NCBI RefSeq assembly: GCF_000758885.1
Contig: NZ_JRNB01000096.1
Coordinates: 429 to 32,724 of the forward strand
Length of the DNA: 32,296 bases
Source: Peptostreptococcus sp. MV1
Lineage (GTDB): Bacteria > Bacillota > Clostridia > Peptostreptococcales > Peptostreptococcaceae
Direction: 5' to 3'
This document shows, piece by piece, positions 19,101-27,793 of this stretch (position 1 is its first letter; the number at the start of each line of letters is the position of its first letter). The notes under the pieces were generated by a model. The model ran no database searches. It had not been told where the DNA came from and was given only the letters and a program-made list of their open reading frames with translations. Made by a program: the position numbers and the translations under genes.

Positions 19101-20443
19101 AGTCTTTCGCCCTCATGGTTTCCACCGTTTACAAGAATACTGTCAATATCATTTTGAGTAAGAGGTATTGTAAGTTTAATCTGTCCTGATCTGTTTTCGG
19201 GTAAAGAAAAAGAAGCCTTATCAGCTTCTCTTATCTCTTTATCCGTATTTTCTTTTAGATTTCCACTACTTCCTTGATTGTCATTTCTTTGAGGGCTGAA
19301 ATCATTGCTTTGTACTGCGGATGGCTCTCGTCCTCTATCTGCCAAGCCATCATCAGTTTCGGCTTCTCTGCTCTCATAAACTCTATCGCCTGTTTCTGAG
19401 TATCCATCAGGTGTTTTGTCAGCTTCTTCTCCTTGTATAGATCCACTAACATCTCGAAGTTGCTCTGCTCCTCGCTGCTTGAAAGATAATCCAGCCTCAT
19501 CACTGCGTATGTCGGATTCGGATATTCCCTCATAAAGTCCGTCTCTTCCTCTAACTGATTCAGTGTATTCTCTTTGATTTTCTCTATTATCTCGTCCGTA
19601 CTCTCCATTTCGGAAAATTCGCTCGTTTTCACTAATTCTTTCCTGATCATCTCGTCGAAGTACATTTTCTTCTACCTCCTCTAATTCTTCTTTTATTTTA
19701 TTATATCCTGCTTCTTTACCTCTTAAAACTTCTTTTTGAAGCTCTAACTCTTTGCTTTTTTGAATGGTTGCATCAATGACTGTTCCGCTAATGTCCGATA
19801 CCGTTTCTCCAAGGCTCATAAGAGAAATGCTGTCAAGCATTGCAAAGTTTTCCCTCAACAGCTCCTTATCCATAGGATAGTCTAACTTAAATCTTGAAGC
19901 TACTGCATAGCTTACCGAGTCCCTTGCAAACTTGGTAAAGGATATTCTGTCCTCATCAGATATTCTAAGTTCATTCATCAAGCTATCTATTTTTTCATCT
20001 CCGTAGAGCCTGCTTAAAGAAAAGATGTTTTCTAAGGTGCTTTCGCTTTCTTCATAGCCTTCAGCTTTTATCATTTCCTTTAATACATCTTTGTGAGCTT
20101 CTTTATCAAATCGCCAAAGATTTACCTCATTGACATCTCTGTTTTTGGAAACTGTCTGACTAATATCAAAGATATAGTCCACCTTTTTGTATGTGGCATA
20201 GTCCTCTAAAATGGGGATACCTTTCTGTCCTCGCATAACCGTTCTGTTAAAGCGTTCTCTCCAGTAGTCAAACTTGGCACAAGCTGTAGCTTCAGGATTT
20301 TTATCATAAATACTTAGCTGACTTCTAAAGTCGTACCTCTGATTGTTTCCGACAACCTTTAAGAGCTTCAGATACTCTGCTTCACTCTGCAAAATATCTT
20401 GTTTTATTAGCTCCAAAATGTTATGAAAATCATTTATTCGCAT
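13127..20443 (-). CDS. Giant DNA methylase-SNF2 helicase, C-terminally truncated
   Basis: 2438 codons, starting at ATG with AAGGAGG five bases upstream. Residues 1-130 resemble the ArdC/LtrC-type N-terminal domain ([20 protein letters not shown]). About 250-420 is a polar low-complexity linker. About 425-760 has repeated [16 protein letters not shown] helicase-associated segments. The N6-adenine methylase carries [11 protein letters not shown] near 1209 and NVPF near 1272. The SNF2 helicase has Walker A VVGSGKT near 1936, VDEAHG near 2098, ATGTPVSNS near 2149 and [13 protein letters not shown]. These proteins are thought to protect or process incoming element DNA. The expected motif VI QRxGRxxRQG after RPADLEQ is replaced by [10 protein letters not shown] and a stop, losing several hundred C-terminal residues. 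The helicase is likely impaired. It is preceded by a leader terminator. Confidence 0.9.
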   Translation of the reverse strand: MRINDFHNILELIKQDILQSEAEYLKLLKVVGNNQRYDFRSQLSIYDKNPEATACAKFDYWRERFNRTVMRGQKGIPILEDYATYKKVDYIFDISQTVSKNRDVNEVNLWRFDKEAHKDVLKEMIKAEGYEESESTLENIFSLSRLYGDEKIDSLMNELRISDEDRISFTKFARDSVSYAVASRFKLDYPMDKELLRENFAMLDSISLMSLGETVSDISGTVIDATIQKSKELELQKEVLRGKEAGYNKIKEELEEVEENVLRRDDQERISENERIFRNGEYGRDNRENQREYTESVRGRDGLYEGISESDIRSDEAGLSFKQRGAEQLRDVSGSIQGEEADKTPDGYSETGDRVYESREAETDDGLADRGREPSAVQSNDFSPQRNDNQGSSGNLKENTDKEIREADKASFSLPENRSGQIKLTIPLTQNDIDSILVNGGNHEGERLPIIAEFSKGKTVEALGEYLKDTFRGGNGLFLNGAEVSSWYSDKGIHLAYGTSAREDDTQILSWSNAARRIKELLGNGEFATNVELLEAQDYERDRVSESLWYLYHDLSEEGKAQGYFDFIERGGGFPKETRQLSEALKNPDYLKNVISEYSRFLTGYKENKDVLRFHYHKVDSLYQKLQELELPRKEYISNLTELPKVQGFITEDEVLATISRGSGVDRGKERITKYFKENHTLQEKANFLKDEYGIGGGSHAVSGERGSGEWHDAKGLKLQKNHCNDVFLTWSNVAKHIDELLSKNLYLEEKNIESKTEIEEQKEPSYYSKDDPNNLMTDEMLERVPELYAQEDVALADKQVHAAYIIPFRSNWTWYMTEYDRESKDAFGLVLGIEPEWGYFNLEELKELNAQRLVLEDFPKTFRELKDSELKKQMDEQELHHVFNGELSFEENITDLEAPEEVEESIQAEPFQATLLDYLKGKEEVELNEKEDSPSDEFAVQEGDTIYFNHEEYKVREISKNQITGRNDLWLDPARQGNHQIPIVAFTDNEDLLRQVSLERPEFIIGDEVKYKGKDYTITRFDDMGNNLKTVTIKDNTEYLGGMITGSDVIAYRKESELDKIFENLTYVKAEKTFEEVEIKKNEAHNFKITEETLPSKLSPSERLNNNLEAISMLNRVESGERELDITAQEVLAKYVGWGGLSEVFDESKDGQWKEARAFLKDNLSQAEYEAARESTLTSFYTPKTVIDGVYKTLSGMGFKQGNILEPSMGVGNFIGNLPDEMNKSKFYGVELDSVSGRIGKLLYPESDIQVKGLEETGFSNNFFDIAIGNVPFGEYKVNDREYNRNNFLIHDYFFAKSIDKVRNGGVIAFITSSGTMDKKDESVRRYLAARAEFLGAIRLPNDTFKGVAGTEVTSDIIFLKKRDSVLERDEDWIHLAEDENGLSYNKYFVDHPEQVLGSMREVSGRFGKTLTCEPIAFLGQENNMASLKDRIEIAGERISKEAKYEEIELLDDEITSIPATDDVKNFSYTLIDDEVYYRENSLFIKKEVSDKNKEKIKDYLELNAALKDVIYKQKEDFSEEEIKASQEKLNEVYDNFSKKHGFVNNLSNTRALKEDSNFPLVSSIEILDEEENFKAKGDIFSKRTITKAKVIDHVDTSLEALVLSVSEKGYVDFDYMGSLTGKDRPTLIEELRGEIYLNIREEQNFYRPLSFNLEDGDLPFACANGSNSYKYGYVTKDEYLSGNIRDKIAIVDSYLSKLRQTERELPHLGFSENGKEKELISYEMNRLEYQKAELTKVLPKELEASEINVRLGATWIPIKDIEKFIFETLKTPGYAKWDIKVKFSNLTSEWNVEGKSRDRGNDLAEMTFGTSRVNAYKLIEDALNLKETKVFDQIVNLDGSKTSVLNKKETMLAGQKQELLKEEFKNWIFNDQERRSRLVKLYNERFNSIRNREYDGSNLSFEGMNTEIDLRPHQRNAIARSLYGGNTLLAHVVGSGKTFEMVASAMESKRLGMCSKSLFVVPNHLTGQIGREFMQLYPSANIMVADKKDFEPKNRKRFIGKIATGEYDAVVIGHTQFEKIPMSKEYQEKHIQDQIDEIVNYVEEYKHDRNQNFTVKQLEKTKKKLETRLEKLNDDFKKDDVITFEELGVDKLFVDEAHGFKNLYLYTKMRNVAGIGQSEAFKSSDMFMKCRYMDEMTGGKGVVFATGTPVSNSMTELYTMQRYLQYESLKKNGLEHFDSWASTFGETQSSFELSPEGTGYRVKTRFSKFYNLPELMSMFKEVADIQTADMLNLPTPEAHYEVIKTLPSEEQKEILKSLSKRADDVRNRVVEPDVDNMLKITNDGKKLALDQRLINPLLPDNPDSKVNVCVKNVFAIWDKTKENRSTQLLFSDMSTPKGDGEFNIYDDIREKLVAMGIPKEEIAFIHEANSDKQKDELFAKVRKGEIRILMGSTQKMGAGTNVQNKLIALHDLDVPWRPADLEQFQVGHIKKQGLSQ
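19255..19665 (-). CDS. Nested overlapping ORF inside the SNF2 gene
   Basis: A 136-codon frame lies wholly within the giant gene in a different reading frame on the same strand. A perfect AGGAGG sits nine bases before its ATG. The product looks like a natural protein: charged N-terminal helices, then [20 protein letters not shown], a helical middle ([12 protein letters not shown]) and [14 protein letters not shown] with [13 protein letters not shown] at the end. The overlapped host frame is a G/S/D/E/R-rich linker of the kind expected to tolerate a second frame. No domain is recognised with confidence; a transposon-accessory (TnpV-like) protein is a weak possibility. Expression is unproven, but SD and composition favour a real overlapping gene. 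Confidence 0.55.
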   Translation of the reverse strand: MYFDEMIRKELVKTSEFSEMESTDEIIEKIKENTLNQLEEETDFMREYPNPTYAVMRLDYLSSSEEQSNFEMLVDLYKEKKLTKHLMDTQKQAIEFMRAEKPKLMMAWQIEDESHPQYKAMISALKEMTIKEVVEI

Positions 20444-20472
20444 GTTTACCTCCTTCTTTTTTGCATGAAAAA

Positions 20473-20500
20473 AGGCGGTTAGATTTTACTCTAATCACCT
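20473..20500 (-). terminator. Intrinsic terminator in the SNF2 gene leader
   Basis: An 11-bp stem with one mismatch and one G-T pair (20473-20483 with 20490-20500) is followed on the minus strand by six or more T. It begins 26 bases after the KilA-N stop and ends 30 bases before the SNF2 ATG. Confidence 0.7.
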
Positions 20501-20526
20501 TTGTACTACATATTGATATTATCCTT

Positions 20527-21330
20527 TTATTTCAACTTTTTCATTGATTCACTCTCTGATAATATTTTCATCTGTTCAATTGCTATTGAATTTAGTTTTT
20601 CCAGTCTTTCAGATTGACTCATGCCCTCATTTATAAATACCGCATTAAGATTTTCAAGATTAGAAAGGCATACAAGCTGCGATATATCTGCATAATCTCT
20701 AATATTGCCTTTTAAATCCGGATTTTCATCACGCCATTCTTTCGCTGTTATTCCAAACAAAGAAACATTTAGAATATCCGCCTCACTTGCATAAATAAAG
20801 TTGATTTTTTCTTTTGAAAGTTTTTCAGGTACAAGCTTATTTTTAATGGCATCTGTATGAATCCTATAATTGATTTTTGCCAAATTCCTTTTTATATCCC
20901 AGCCTAACTTCTTTTGTTCTTCTTCCTTTAAGCGTTCAAATTCCTTAATCAAATACAATTTAAAGTATGGAGATACCCAAGAAGCAAACTCAAATGCTAT
21001 ATCTTTGTGAGCATAAGTTCCTCCATATCTTCCTGCTCTCGCAACTATACCGATAGAATTCGTTTTTTCTACCCACTGCTTAACAGATAAAATAAATCGG
21101 TTAAATCCTGCTTCATTTTTAATTCCCTCGAATTCGGGGGAATTAAAATTTGTATTATACATTTCTTCCCAAATACCTAAAAACTCTATTGTGTTCTTGT
21201 TTCTAAGCCATTTTTCTATTAAAGCAGATCCGTTCTCAATATTTCTAACCATATCTGTTAAAGAAATGTAATCCCTATTATCTATAGCAATAATGCTGAT
21301 TTCTGAACCTTCAACATTTATTTTAGACAC
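20527..21330 (-). CDS. KilA-N domain protein
   Basis: I start at the GTG at 21330, five bases after GAGAGGTG; the TTG at 21345 overlaps this SD. The KilA-N domain (about residues 5-125) shows YISLTDMVRN, IEKWLRNKNTIEFLGIWE, then WVEKTNSIGIVARAGRYGGTYAHKDIAFEFASWVSPYF (split at IGI). A C-terminal helical region of about 130 residues includes AKEWRDENPDLKGNIRDYA. KilA-N domains are DNA-binding modules frequent in phage and mobile elements. Insertion between topB and the SNF2 gene is not constant in related elements as I recall, so it may be a cargo gene. Role unknown. Confidence 0.8.
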   Translation of the reverse strand: MSKINVEGSEISIIAIDNRDYISLTDMVRNIENGSALIEKWLRNKNTIEFLGIWEEMYNTNFNSPEFEGIKNEAGFNRFILSVKQWVEKTNSIGIVARAGRYGGTYAHKDIAFEFASWVSPYFKLYLIKEFERLKEEEQKKLGWDIKRNLAKINYRIHTDAIKNKLVPEKLSKEKINFIYASEADILNVSLFGITAKEWRDENPDLKGNIRDYADISQLVCLSNLENLNAVFINEGMSQSERLEKLNSIAIEQMKILSESESMKKLK

Positions 21331-21414
21331 ATAATCACCTCTCAATCATTAAATTGATTATCTTATATTATAGCATTTTTATGGCATTTTTTCCATCTTG
21401 AAATAAGTGCCATC

Positions 21415-23121
21415 TTACTTGATATAAGTTGAAACTACTTCCTTTATCTCAGTTTCAATTGCCTCTAAAAAATTTTTCTTTGATGATTTTCCCTGTGCAA
21501 TATCCGATAACTCCATTTCCCACTTTGCGGTTGTACCTGCTGATTTAAAAGTATCTGAGACAATCGTTACAAGACTGATTCCCTTATGTGTAGCAATAAG
21601 GTTTTTCTTATCTCTCTCAATAAATCCTTTGAAAATTAAGTTTTCAATAATCCCTGCTCTTGTTGCAGGTGTTCCAAGTCCTTTTCGCTCAACCTCTACT
21701 CCTTTTTCAAGTGCATCATTTCCTGCAAGCTCCATCGCCTTTAGGAGAAGATCTTCCGTAAAATGCTTAGCTGGTTGAGTGTATTTTTCTTTTATCTCTT
21801 TATCTTTAATATCAAGACTATAACCAATCTTTACATCCGGAAGCACTGTATCTTCATTTTTCTTTTTCGCATATTCGTTTAGGTATTTGGTAAAGCCATC
21901 ATCTACAATCACCTTTCCACTACTTGTAAATTCAAATCCATCAAATTCAGCCACAATCTTCGTTGTATTCTCAATTAAAGGATAGCCTACACTTGCATGT
22001 AGCTTATTTAAAATAAGTTCATATACCTTCAATTCACTTTCCGGAAGAGAAGTTAAGTTCTCATTCATACTGCTTGCTGTCGGTATAATCGCATGATGGT
22101 CTGTAACCTTTTTAGAATTAAATACCGTCTTGATACGCTCTGTGTCAAAATCATTCTTTCCTAAAATGTTATTAACCGTACTTACAATCATATCTTCCGT
22201 AAGGCATCTGCTGTCTGTTCTTGGATAGGTAATCAGTTTTTTCTCATACAGACTTTGAGCATAATCAAGTGTCTGCTTAGCTGAGTATCCAAAATATTTA
22301 TTGCACTCTCTTTGAAGCGTTGTCAGGTCAAATGGCAGCTCAGGTTTTGTTATCTTTTCCTTTTGAATAACATCGGTAATTTCTATCTTATCGCCTACTA
22401 AATTGATTAGCTGTTCAGCAGCAACCTCATCATCAATTCTATCTGTTGATAGTGTAAAGCCATTAAGGCTTAATTCCACTGTATTATATTTTTCTTTCTT
22501 AAAATTTGCTATCTCATCATCTCTATTTACAATCATGGCAAGGGTAGGTGTTTGAACTCTGCCCACACTGTAATTTTGCTTGTATAGACACGAATACAGT
22601 CTGCTTAAATTCATTCCCACAAGCCAATCTGCTATTGCTCTTGCTTGTGCAGACTCAAATAGATTATCGTAAGAACTTCCATCTTTTAGGTTATCAAAGC
22701 CCTCTTTTATGGCACTATCTTCCATTGATGAAATCCAAAGACGCTTCATTCTCTTTTTACAATTTGCCTGATTATATACAAGCCTGAAGATGGCTTCTCC
22801 TTCACGCCCTGCATCGCAGGCATTTATCACGATGTCTATATCCTTATCATTCATCAGCTTTTTAAGAATCGTAAATTGTTTCTTTGTGGACTTTGCAATC
22901 TCATACTTATATTCCTTTGGAATAATCGGTAAATCCGCCATATTCCACTTAGCATACTTTTCATCATAGCTTTCCGGATTTGCCATTTTAATTAAATGTC
23001 CAACACACCAGCTTACCTTATATCCGTTTCCTTCATAATATCCGTCTTTCTTTTTTGTAGCTCCAATCACTTTTGCAATAGAGATTGCAACACTTGGCTT
23101 TTCAGCAATTACAAGTTTCAT
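21415..23121 (-). CDS. topB: DNA topoisomerase III
   Basis: Type IA topoisomerase of 568 residues that passes single strands and would resolve or relax transferred DNA. The TOPRIM domain opens with LVIAEKPSVA (catalytic glutamate at 7) and has the metal site NACDAGREGEAIFR near 100. SVGRVQTPTLAMI follows near 190. The active-site tyrosine is in LITYPRTDSR near 299, and GLGTPATRAGIIENLI is near 495. It lacks the zinc-ribbon tail of longer homologues, as usual for element-borne TopB. AGGAGG precedes the ATG by 10 bases. A terminator hairpin lies in its leader, between it and the CD1107-type gene. Confidence 0.93.
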   Translation of the reverse strand: MKLVIAEKPSVAISIAKVIGATKKKDGYYEGNGYKVSWCVGHLIKMANPESYDEKYAKWNMADLPIIPKEYKYEIAKSTKKQFTILKKLMNDKDIDIVINACDAGREGEAIFRLVYNQANCKKRMKRLWISSMEDSAIKEGFDNLKDGSSYDNLFESAQARAIADWLVGMNLSRLYSCLYKQNYSVGRVQTPTLAMIVNRDDEIANFKKEKYNTVELSLNGFTLSTDRIDDEVAAEQLINLVGDKIEITDVIQKEKITKPELPFDLTTLQRECNKYFGYSAKQTLDYAQSLYEKKLITYPRTDSRCLTEDMIVSTVNNILGKNDFDTERIKTVFNSKKVTDHHAIIPTASSMNENLTSLPESELKVYELILNKLHASVGYPLIENTTKIVAEFDGFEFTSSGKVIVDDGFTKYLNEYAKKKNEDTVLPDVKIGYSLDIKDKEIKEKYTQPAKHFTEDLLLKAMELAGNDALEKGVEVERKGLGTPATRAGIIENLIFKGFIERDKKNLIATHKGISLVTIVSDTFKSAGTTAKWEMELSDIAQGKSSKKNFLEAIETEIKEVVSTYIK

Positions 23122-23153
23122 ATATATTTGTCCTCCTGTTTTTCAATATAAAA

Positions 23154-23179
23154 GGGCGAAAGATGTTACTCTCCCGCCC
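23154..23179 (-). terminator. Intrinsic terminator in the topB leader
   Basis: A 10-bp GC-rich stem (23154-23163 with 23170-23179, two G-T pairs) with a 6-base loop is followed on the minus strand by TTTTATATTG. It lies 41 bases after the CD1107-type gene stop and 33 bases before the topB ATG. Confidence 0.7.
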
Positions 23180-23219
23180 TGTCTTTTGCACCAAATATGA
23201 GATAGTTTTAGGTGCAAAT

Positions 23220-25409
23220 CTACTCTACCTCATCATCTTCTTTATCTTCTATTTCTGCTTCACCTACTTCATTTTCACTTTCTTCCGCTTCTGAAAAGAA
23301 ATCATCATCTTCCTCCTCAAAGCCTTCAAGCTCCTTATCTTCCTTTTTCTTAACGACCTTGAAATAATATCCTGCACCTAATGCTCCTGCTACTACAAGA
23401 ATGAGAATTAAGTAGGTTCCCATATTGCTGCTTTCTTCTTTTTTTACTGGCTTAGGTTCTTCTTTTTCAGGTTCTTCCTTTGTAATTTCCTGTTTTGGAG
23501 CTTCTTTCTTTTCAACCATATTAAGAAGATCATCTTCAGATACTTCTGTTAGGAGCATGACATTTTCGCTATCCTCATCATGGTTAATGATTAAATGAAA
23601 AGTCTTACCATTTTTAGTTGTAAAGGTAACAAACTGTCTTGCATCCGCTGAATACATATCCGTTTCTCTCTTATCACTGCTATCTCCATGATGAATCGGA
23701 TAATCCTTGTTCGCATTATCCTTATTTTCCGTAACAGTTCCTCGTGCCTTTGATGGAGCAGAAGCAACTCCTTTATTGGTATTTACATTCTTACTTGAAC
23801 CATCCATAGAGGAATCCTGACTGCTGTTATTGGCAGGTTGTTTCGGTGTCAGCTTGTTGGGATAACGAATTTCCTTTTCTTTTTCATCGGTCTTACCAAT
23901 ATTTATGTCCTTTGTAATCTTTCCTGTATTATCCTGTGATAATGAGCCTTTACCCATATCACTTACAGATGTTTGAGGAAAGTTTCCTGTTTCTGTTTTA
24001 ATTCCGGAGATAGGGCTGATTGGGGTTACAGTAGGATTATGCGTAACTGTAGCCTTGCCAACTTCATTCGTCTTTTTCTCAAGTTCCTTAATTTTCTCAG
24101 TCAGCTTGTCTATCTCCTTTTTCATATCCGCCGATAAGTCCTTATCGTCTTTGCCCTTCTCAAGTTTTTCCTTCAGTTTATCTATTTTTTCCTCAAGGTC
24201 TTTGATTTTCTCCTTTTGCTTATCGCTTAATTTATCCTTGTCCTTAATCTCCTGATTTAACTTATCAAGTTTTTCCTGAAGTTCCTTAGATTCTTTTTCC
24301 ATTTTGGAAATGTCATCTTTGCTAAGCTCTGTTTGAGTTCCCTTATCTTCAGTTTTTGGCTTTTCTGTCTGCGTCTGAGCATTACTTTCTAACTTCTTTA
24401 CAATTCGGATAATACTATCGCTTCCATCACCTTTTACTGTGTAGCTTATAAAATCGTCATTAAAGCTCATATTATCCGGAAGCATTTCAAGATCAGACGC
24501 ATCAATCACTTGATTTTTGTCAAAGGAAGCTGAATACTCCTTATATACCTTTCCGTCCTGATATTGATATTTTACCTTTACTTCACTTTTTGTCTGACTT
24601 TCCTTCTCCTTGGTATCCTTATTGTCTGTTTGATCTGACGCATTCGCTACTCTCTTATATAAATCCTCTAAAGGTAATTCAAGGTAGGGTACGCCGGTAT
24701 GAAATCTATTCCATGTTTCAATAATCAGCTTGTCCTTAACAATCTTAATTTCTTTTACATTGTTGATATTGGGATTTGCTTCTTTTACTCTGCCAATAAT
24801 AGAATTCTTTGTTTCCTCTTTAAGCTCTCCCTCATAATCAACCGTTACTTTCTCAATATTTCTATTTAACTGTAGAACAGGGCAGGTATAGACAATGACA
24901 TTTGCTTTCTTTCCTTTTACAGTTCGTTCTTCTGCATTTTCTGTAATATCTCCAATATAGTAATTATCTTTATCTCTTGGAGAAACGATACTTGTAAAAG
25001 CGCCTGTCCCTACATTATGAATTCGATAATATGGATAAGTTTTCTTTGTCATATATCTTAGATCATCTAACTGATTTTCTTTGTCCATATTCTCATTGGT
25101 AAAGGTTTCATTATACTTATCGACAACTACACCTCCCTTTTCTTCAAAGGATTTTGATAAGGAAAATTTAAAGTTCAATGGCTGACCTTCTTTATTTTCT
25201 TTTCCGACATAATAAAATCCTCTAAAGGTGTCATCTGAAGTATGATCCTCGAATTTCAGTTCATAATATGTTTCATATTTTTCAGGCGGTTCATTTGACG
25301 CAAATACTGTCTTTGCACCAACTTTTAACACCCCTAAAATTCCACCCATTAAGAGGGTAAAAGCTACAACAATGGCTGTAATTCTTTTATTTTTCAAACT
25401 GGTTTTCAT
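23220..25409 (-). CDS. CD1107-type (DUF4366) surface protein
   Basis: 729 residues. A signal peptide (about 1-37: KNKRITAIVVAFTLLMGGILG, cleavage near VFAS) is followed by an extracellular part. A long coiled coil of K/E/L heptads spans about 365-455, then a Ser/Asn/Thr/Pro-rich stretch. DUF4366 (RQFVTFTTKNGKTFHLIINHDEDSENV) lies near 590-620. A single C-terminal helix (YLILILVVAGALGAGYYF) is followed by an acidic cytoplasmic tail. The topology is type I surface protein, probably part of the mating channel exterior or a cell-contact factor. The ATG has AAAGGAG seven bases upstream and overlaps the DUF4315 gene by 23 bases, giving tight coupling. It is longer than many CD1107 homologues. Confidence 0.8.
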   Translation of the reverse strand: MKTSLKNKRITAIVVAFTLLMGGILGVLKVGAKTVFASNEPPEKYETYYELKFEDHTSDDTFRGFYYVGKENKEGQPLNFKFSLSKSFEEKGGVVVDKYNETFTNENMDKENQLDDLRYMTKKTYPYYRIHNVGTGAFTSIVSPRDKDNYYIGDITENAEERTVKGKKANVIVYTCPVLQLNRNIEKVTVDYEGELKEETKNSIIGRVKEANPNINNVKEIKIVKDKLIIETWNRFHTGVPYLELPLEDLYKRVANASDQTDNKDTKEKESQTKSEVKVKYQYQDGKVYKEYSASFDKNQVIDASDLEMLPDNMSFNDDFISYTVKGDGSDSIIRIVKKLESNAQTQTEKPKTEDKGTQTELSKDDISKMEKESKELQEKLDKLNQEIKDKDKLSDKQKEKIKDLEEKIDKLKEKLEKGKDDKDLSADMKKEIDKLTEKIKELEKKTNEVGKATVTHNPTVTPISPISGIKTETGNFPQTSVSDMGKGSLSQDNTGKITKDINIGKTDEKEKEIRYPNKLTPKQPANNSSQDSSMDGSSKNVNTNKGVASAPSKARGTVTENKDNANKDYPIHHGDSSDKRETDMYSADARQFVTFTTKNGKTFHLIINHDEDSENVMLLTEVSEDDLLNMVEKKEAPKQEITKEEPEKEEPKPVKKEESSNMGTYLILILVVAGALGAGYYFKVVKKKEDKELEGFEEEDDDFFSEAEESENEVGEAEIEDKEDDEVE

Positions 25410-25623
25410 TTGTTTTCTCCTTTTTCACTTCTGCTTTTTCTCTGTTTACTTTTGCCATTAAATCACTGATTGTAATGTTGTTCTTTCTGCAAATGGCAAT
25501 AATTTCTTCGTTTTCAAGTTCTTCCTCACGAATGAACAAAGGCTCCAATTCTTCATCAATCAGAGCCTTTTTATCTTTTAATTTCTTTATTCTGTTTTTT
25601 ACTGCTGTCAGTTCTTTTTTCAA
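25387..25623 (-). CDS. DUF4315 family protein
   Basis: A 78-residue helical protein with a basic coiled coil (VKNRIKKLKDKKALIDEEL), then LFIREEELENEEIIAICRKNNITISDLMAKV. This is the DUF4315 pattern, almost always found between the CD1108 hydrolase and CD1107 genes in such elements. The start is TTG, seven bases after AGGAGG; no ATG fits. It begins 12 bases after the hydrolase stop and overlaps the next gene. Function unknown. The small size and coiled coil suggest a scaffold or regulatory partner. Confidence 0.8.
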   Translation of the reverse strand: MKKELTAVKNRIKKLKDKKALIDEELEPLFIREEELENEEIIAICRKNNITISDLMAKVNREKAEVKKEKTNENQFEK

Positions 25624-25635
25624 ATTGTGTCCTCC

Positions 25636-27789
25636 TTATCTGTTTACATTTGGCGGAAAGCCGAAGCCTACTGGATGATGCTGACAAAAAGATGCTATCC
25701 AATCATCTAAAGTTGTTACTCTGATTCGACCGATATTATCTATTACCTTGCCATCGCCTATATAAATGCCTACATGACCATAGGTAAGTCCTGCTGTACT
25801 TCCGCTGCTACTGCTTTCCACCGCTACAAGCATTCCCACCTTGAGTTTTGACCTGTCTGATGTAAAAGTATAGTTTCGGTACATATCGCAGGCATTTCCG
25901 CCAATATATCCAAGTCCTGCATTTTGATAGACCTGAGATACCCACATAGCACACCAGCCTGCACCCGGAGATGGCGTAATGTATGCAGCATTTACAATCT
26001 TCTTTTGAACTTCCGTAGAAGCCTCATACTCTTTTCCGCCTCCGATACCTCCATTGGAAGCAATAAGGTCGCTATTACCAAAGGCTTCTCCCATATTGCC
26101 TTGAGCAAGGAATAAGGCTTCATAGTGTTTCAGATTGTCAGGATAGTTTGCAAAAACCTTTCGGATAATGCTATCCATCTCTTTTTTATGAAGGGTTACA
26201 ATCAGTTTCTTGTACTCGTAAGGTTCTTCATGGCTTTCGGTATATTCATTTCCATCTTCATCGGTATAGGTTTCTGTAACTGTCCTGTACCTGATTTCAA
26301 TTTCTTCCTTATACTCAAGGTCATACATGGACTTAAAAAGCTCATTTAATACAGAGCTTACTTCTGATACATTCTTTACTTCTCCGCACCTTGATGTAAT
26401 GTAGGATAAAAGCTCATGGACATTATGACCGATGTACTCTGTGTTATTTAGGATGTACTCGTCATATCCGGGATAATTTTCTTTGACATGATCAACCTCG
26501 TTTTGAAGCTCACTTTCCATAGCGGAAAAATTCTGATTGATTTCATTTAGGACATTTGGATTTGACAAATAGCTTGTTGTAAGAACAGAACTTGTGGAGT
26601 TAATAAAGCCTGTCATTCCCGTTCCTGCAAAGTTGATAAAGAAAGTTCCCAAAATAATAAGACCTATGAAAATAACCATAAGTCCCTTTGCTTTTCTTAA
26701 TATAACTTCCTTTGAACTTTTAATACTACCGATAAGCCCTTCCTTAATGCGATCTCTAAGCCTTGACTTATTCTGCCTTTTAATGGAATCTTTCATCTGC
26801 TTTCGCTTCTGAAATCGCTTAAAGTTATTTGCTTTTTGATACTCCTGTGTCTTTTTTAGCTCCTCTTTGGCATCTCGAAATTCAAGTTTGGATTTTCGCT
26901 TTCTAATTTTATAATCCTTATTTGTAAGATCATATCCTTTTTTTGCTCTTTTCTTATCCGAATAATTCTTAATGCCATGAATGAGCTTTGAGCTTGTATC
27001 GGCTGTTTTTTCTCCTGCCTCTACCCCTTGATTTTCATCACTTCCATGTGATAAGTAATCTCTTACGGTTTCACTTCCTTTAGCAAGTCCTGATAAAGCG
27101 GACACCTTAGAAGCCTTATCCCTAAAAGTTCTTTCCTGTTCTTTAGAAAGCCTGTTTTTCTTTTCTCTATCAAGAATGGCTTCTTTTCTGCTTTTTTTAT
27201 TGTCAGCCTTTTCCTCTTTGGCTTCTTTGTCCTTTTTTCTGGTATAGAGCTTATCGGAATAGTTTTTTCTCTTATAATTTTTCTTTTGAGCCTTTTGCTT
27301 ATTTACTGGATTTCCGCTAATCTCATCTTTTTTTAATGCATCTACATCATAGGTTGACTCAAAATAGTCGCTGTCCCTAAAGTCGTTGTCATATCTGTCT
27401 ATAATCCCATCATTGTCAAGGTCTTTTCCTAAAGGATCATAGATTTTTCCATCTTTAACCTCAGTATCATAATCCGCTTTCCCAATTTCTTTTTGACTTA
27501 CACCTTCTGTTTCAGTTACAGAAGCTACGCTATCCTTATCGGAAGCTCTATACCTTGCATTTCTTTTAGAAGTTTTTCCGTTTAATTCAGTTTCTGCACT
27601 TCTCTTACTGACCTTTTCATGAACCTTATCTTGAAATCTGTCTTTGTCATGGACAATTTTCCCTCTGTAATCATCATTATGCTTTAGTTTATTTTCTTCA
27701 GGCTCTATGCTGCCATTACTTTGCAGCCTTTCCTTTTCAATCCTTGCACTTTGCCTTTCCTTAAAGTCCCTTTTCAGTTTCTTTCCCAT
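25636..27789 (-). CDS. CD1108-type membrane-anchored cell-wall hydrolase (CHAP/NlpC-P60-like)
   Basis: 717 residues. The first 360 are very basic and low-complexity (repeated KK, RK and DK runs), probably cytoplasmic. One membrane helix (VIFIGLIILGTFFINFAG) lies near residue 376, followed by an extracellular helical region. The C-terminal cysteine peptidase-like domain has PGAGWCAMWVSQVYQNAG (catalytic Cys) and TYGHVGIYIGDGKVID (catalytic His). It would open peptidoglycan for the mating channel, like VirB1/CwlT-type proteins. No separate lysozyme domain is recognised. GAGGT precedes the ATG, four bases after virB4. Confidence 0.85.
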   Translation of the reverse strand: MGKKLKRDFKERQSARIEKERLQSNGSIEPEENKLKHNDDYRGKIVHDKDRFQDKVHEKVSKRSAETELNGKTSKRNARYRASDKDSVASVTETEGVSQKEIGKADYDTEVKDGKIYDPLGKDLDNDGIIDRYDNDFRDSDYFESTYDVDALKKDEISGNPVNKQKAQKKNYKRKNYSDKLYTRKKDKEAKEEKADNKKSRKEAILDREKKNRLSKEQERTFRDKASKVSALSGLAKGSETVRDYLSHGSDENQGVEAGEKTADTSSKLIHGIKNYSDKKRAKKGYDLTNKDYKIRKRKSKLEFRDAKEELKKTQEYQKANNFKRFQKRKQMKDSIKRQNKSRLRDRIKEGLIGSIKSSKEVILRKAKGLMVIFIGLIILGTFFINFAGTGMTGFINSTSSVLTTSYLSNPNVLNEINQNFSAMESELQNEVDHVKENYPGYDEYILNNTEYIGHNVHELLSYITSRCGEVKNVSEVSSVLNELFKSMYDLEYKEEIEIRYRTVTETYTDEDGNEYTESHEEPYEYKKLIVTLHKKEMDSIIRKVFANYPDNLKHYEALFLAQGNMGEAFGNSDLIASNGGIGGGKEYEASTEVQKKIVNAAYITPSPGAGWCAMWVSQVYQNAGLGYIGGNACDMYRNYTFTSDRSKLKVGMLVAVESSSSGSTAGLTYGHVGIYIGDGKVIDNIGRIRVTTLDDWIASFCQHHPVGFGFPPNVNR

Positions 27790-27793
27790 AAGC

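Noticed and set aside
20527..21345. TTG at 21345 as the start of the KilA-N gene
   Set aside because: It overlaps the GAGAGGTG Shine-Dalgarno that is correctly spaced for the GTG at 21330.
24055..24255. Serine/phenylalanine-rich plus-strand frame in the CD1107-type gene
   Set aside because: It is the complement of the lysine/glutamate coiled coil, which automatically yields long antisense open frames.
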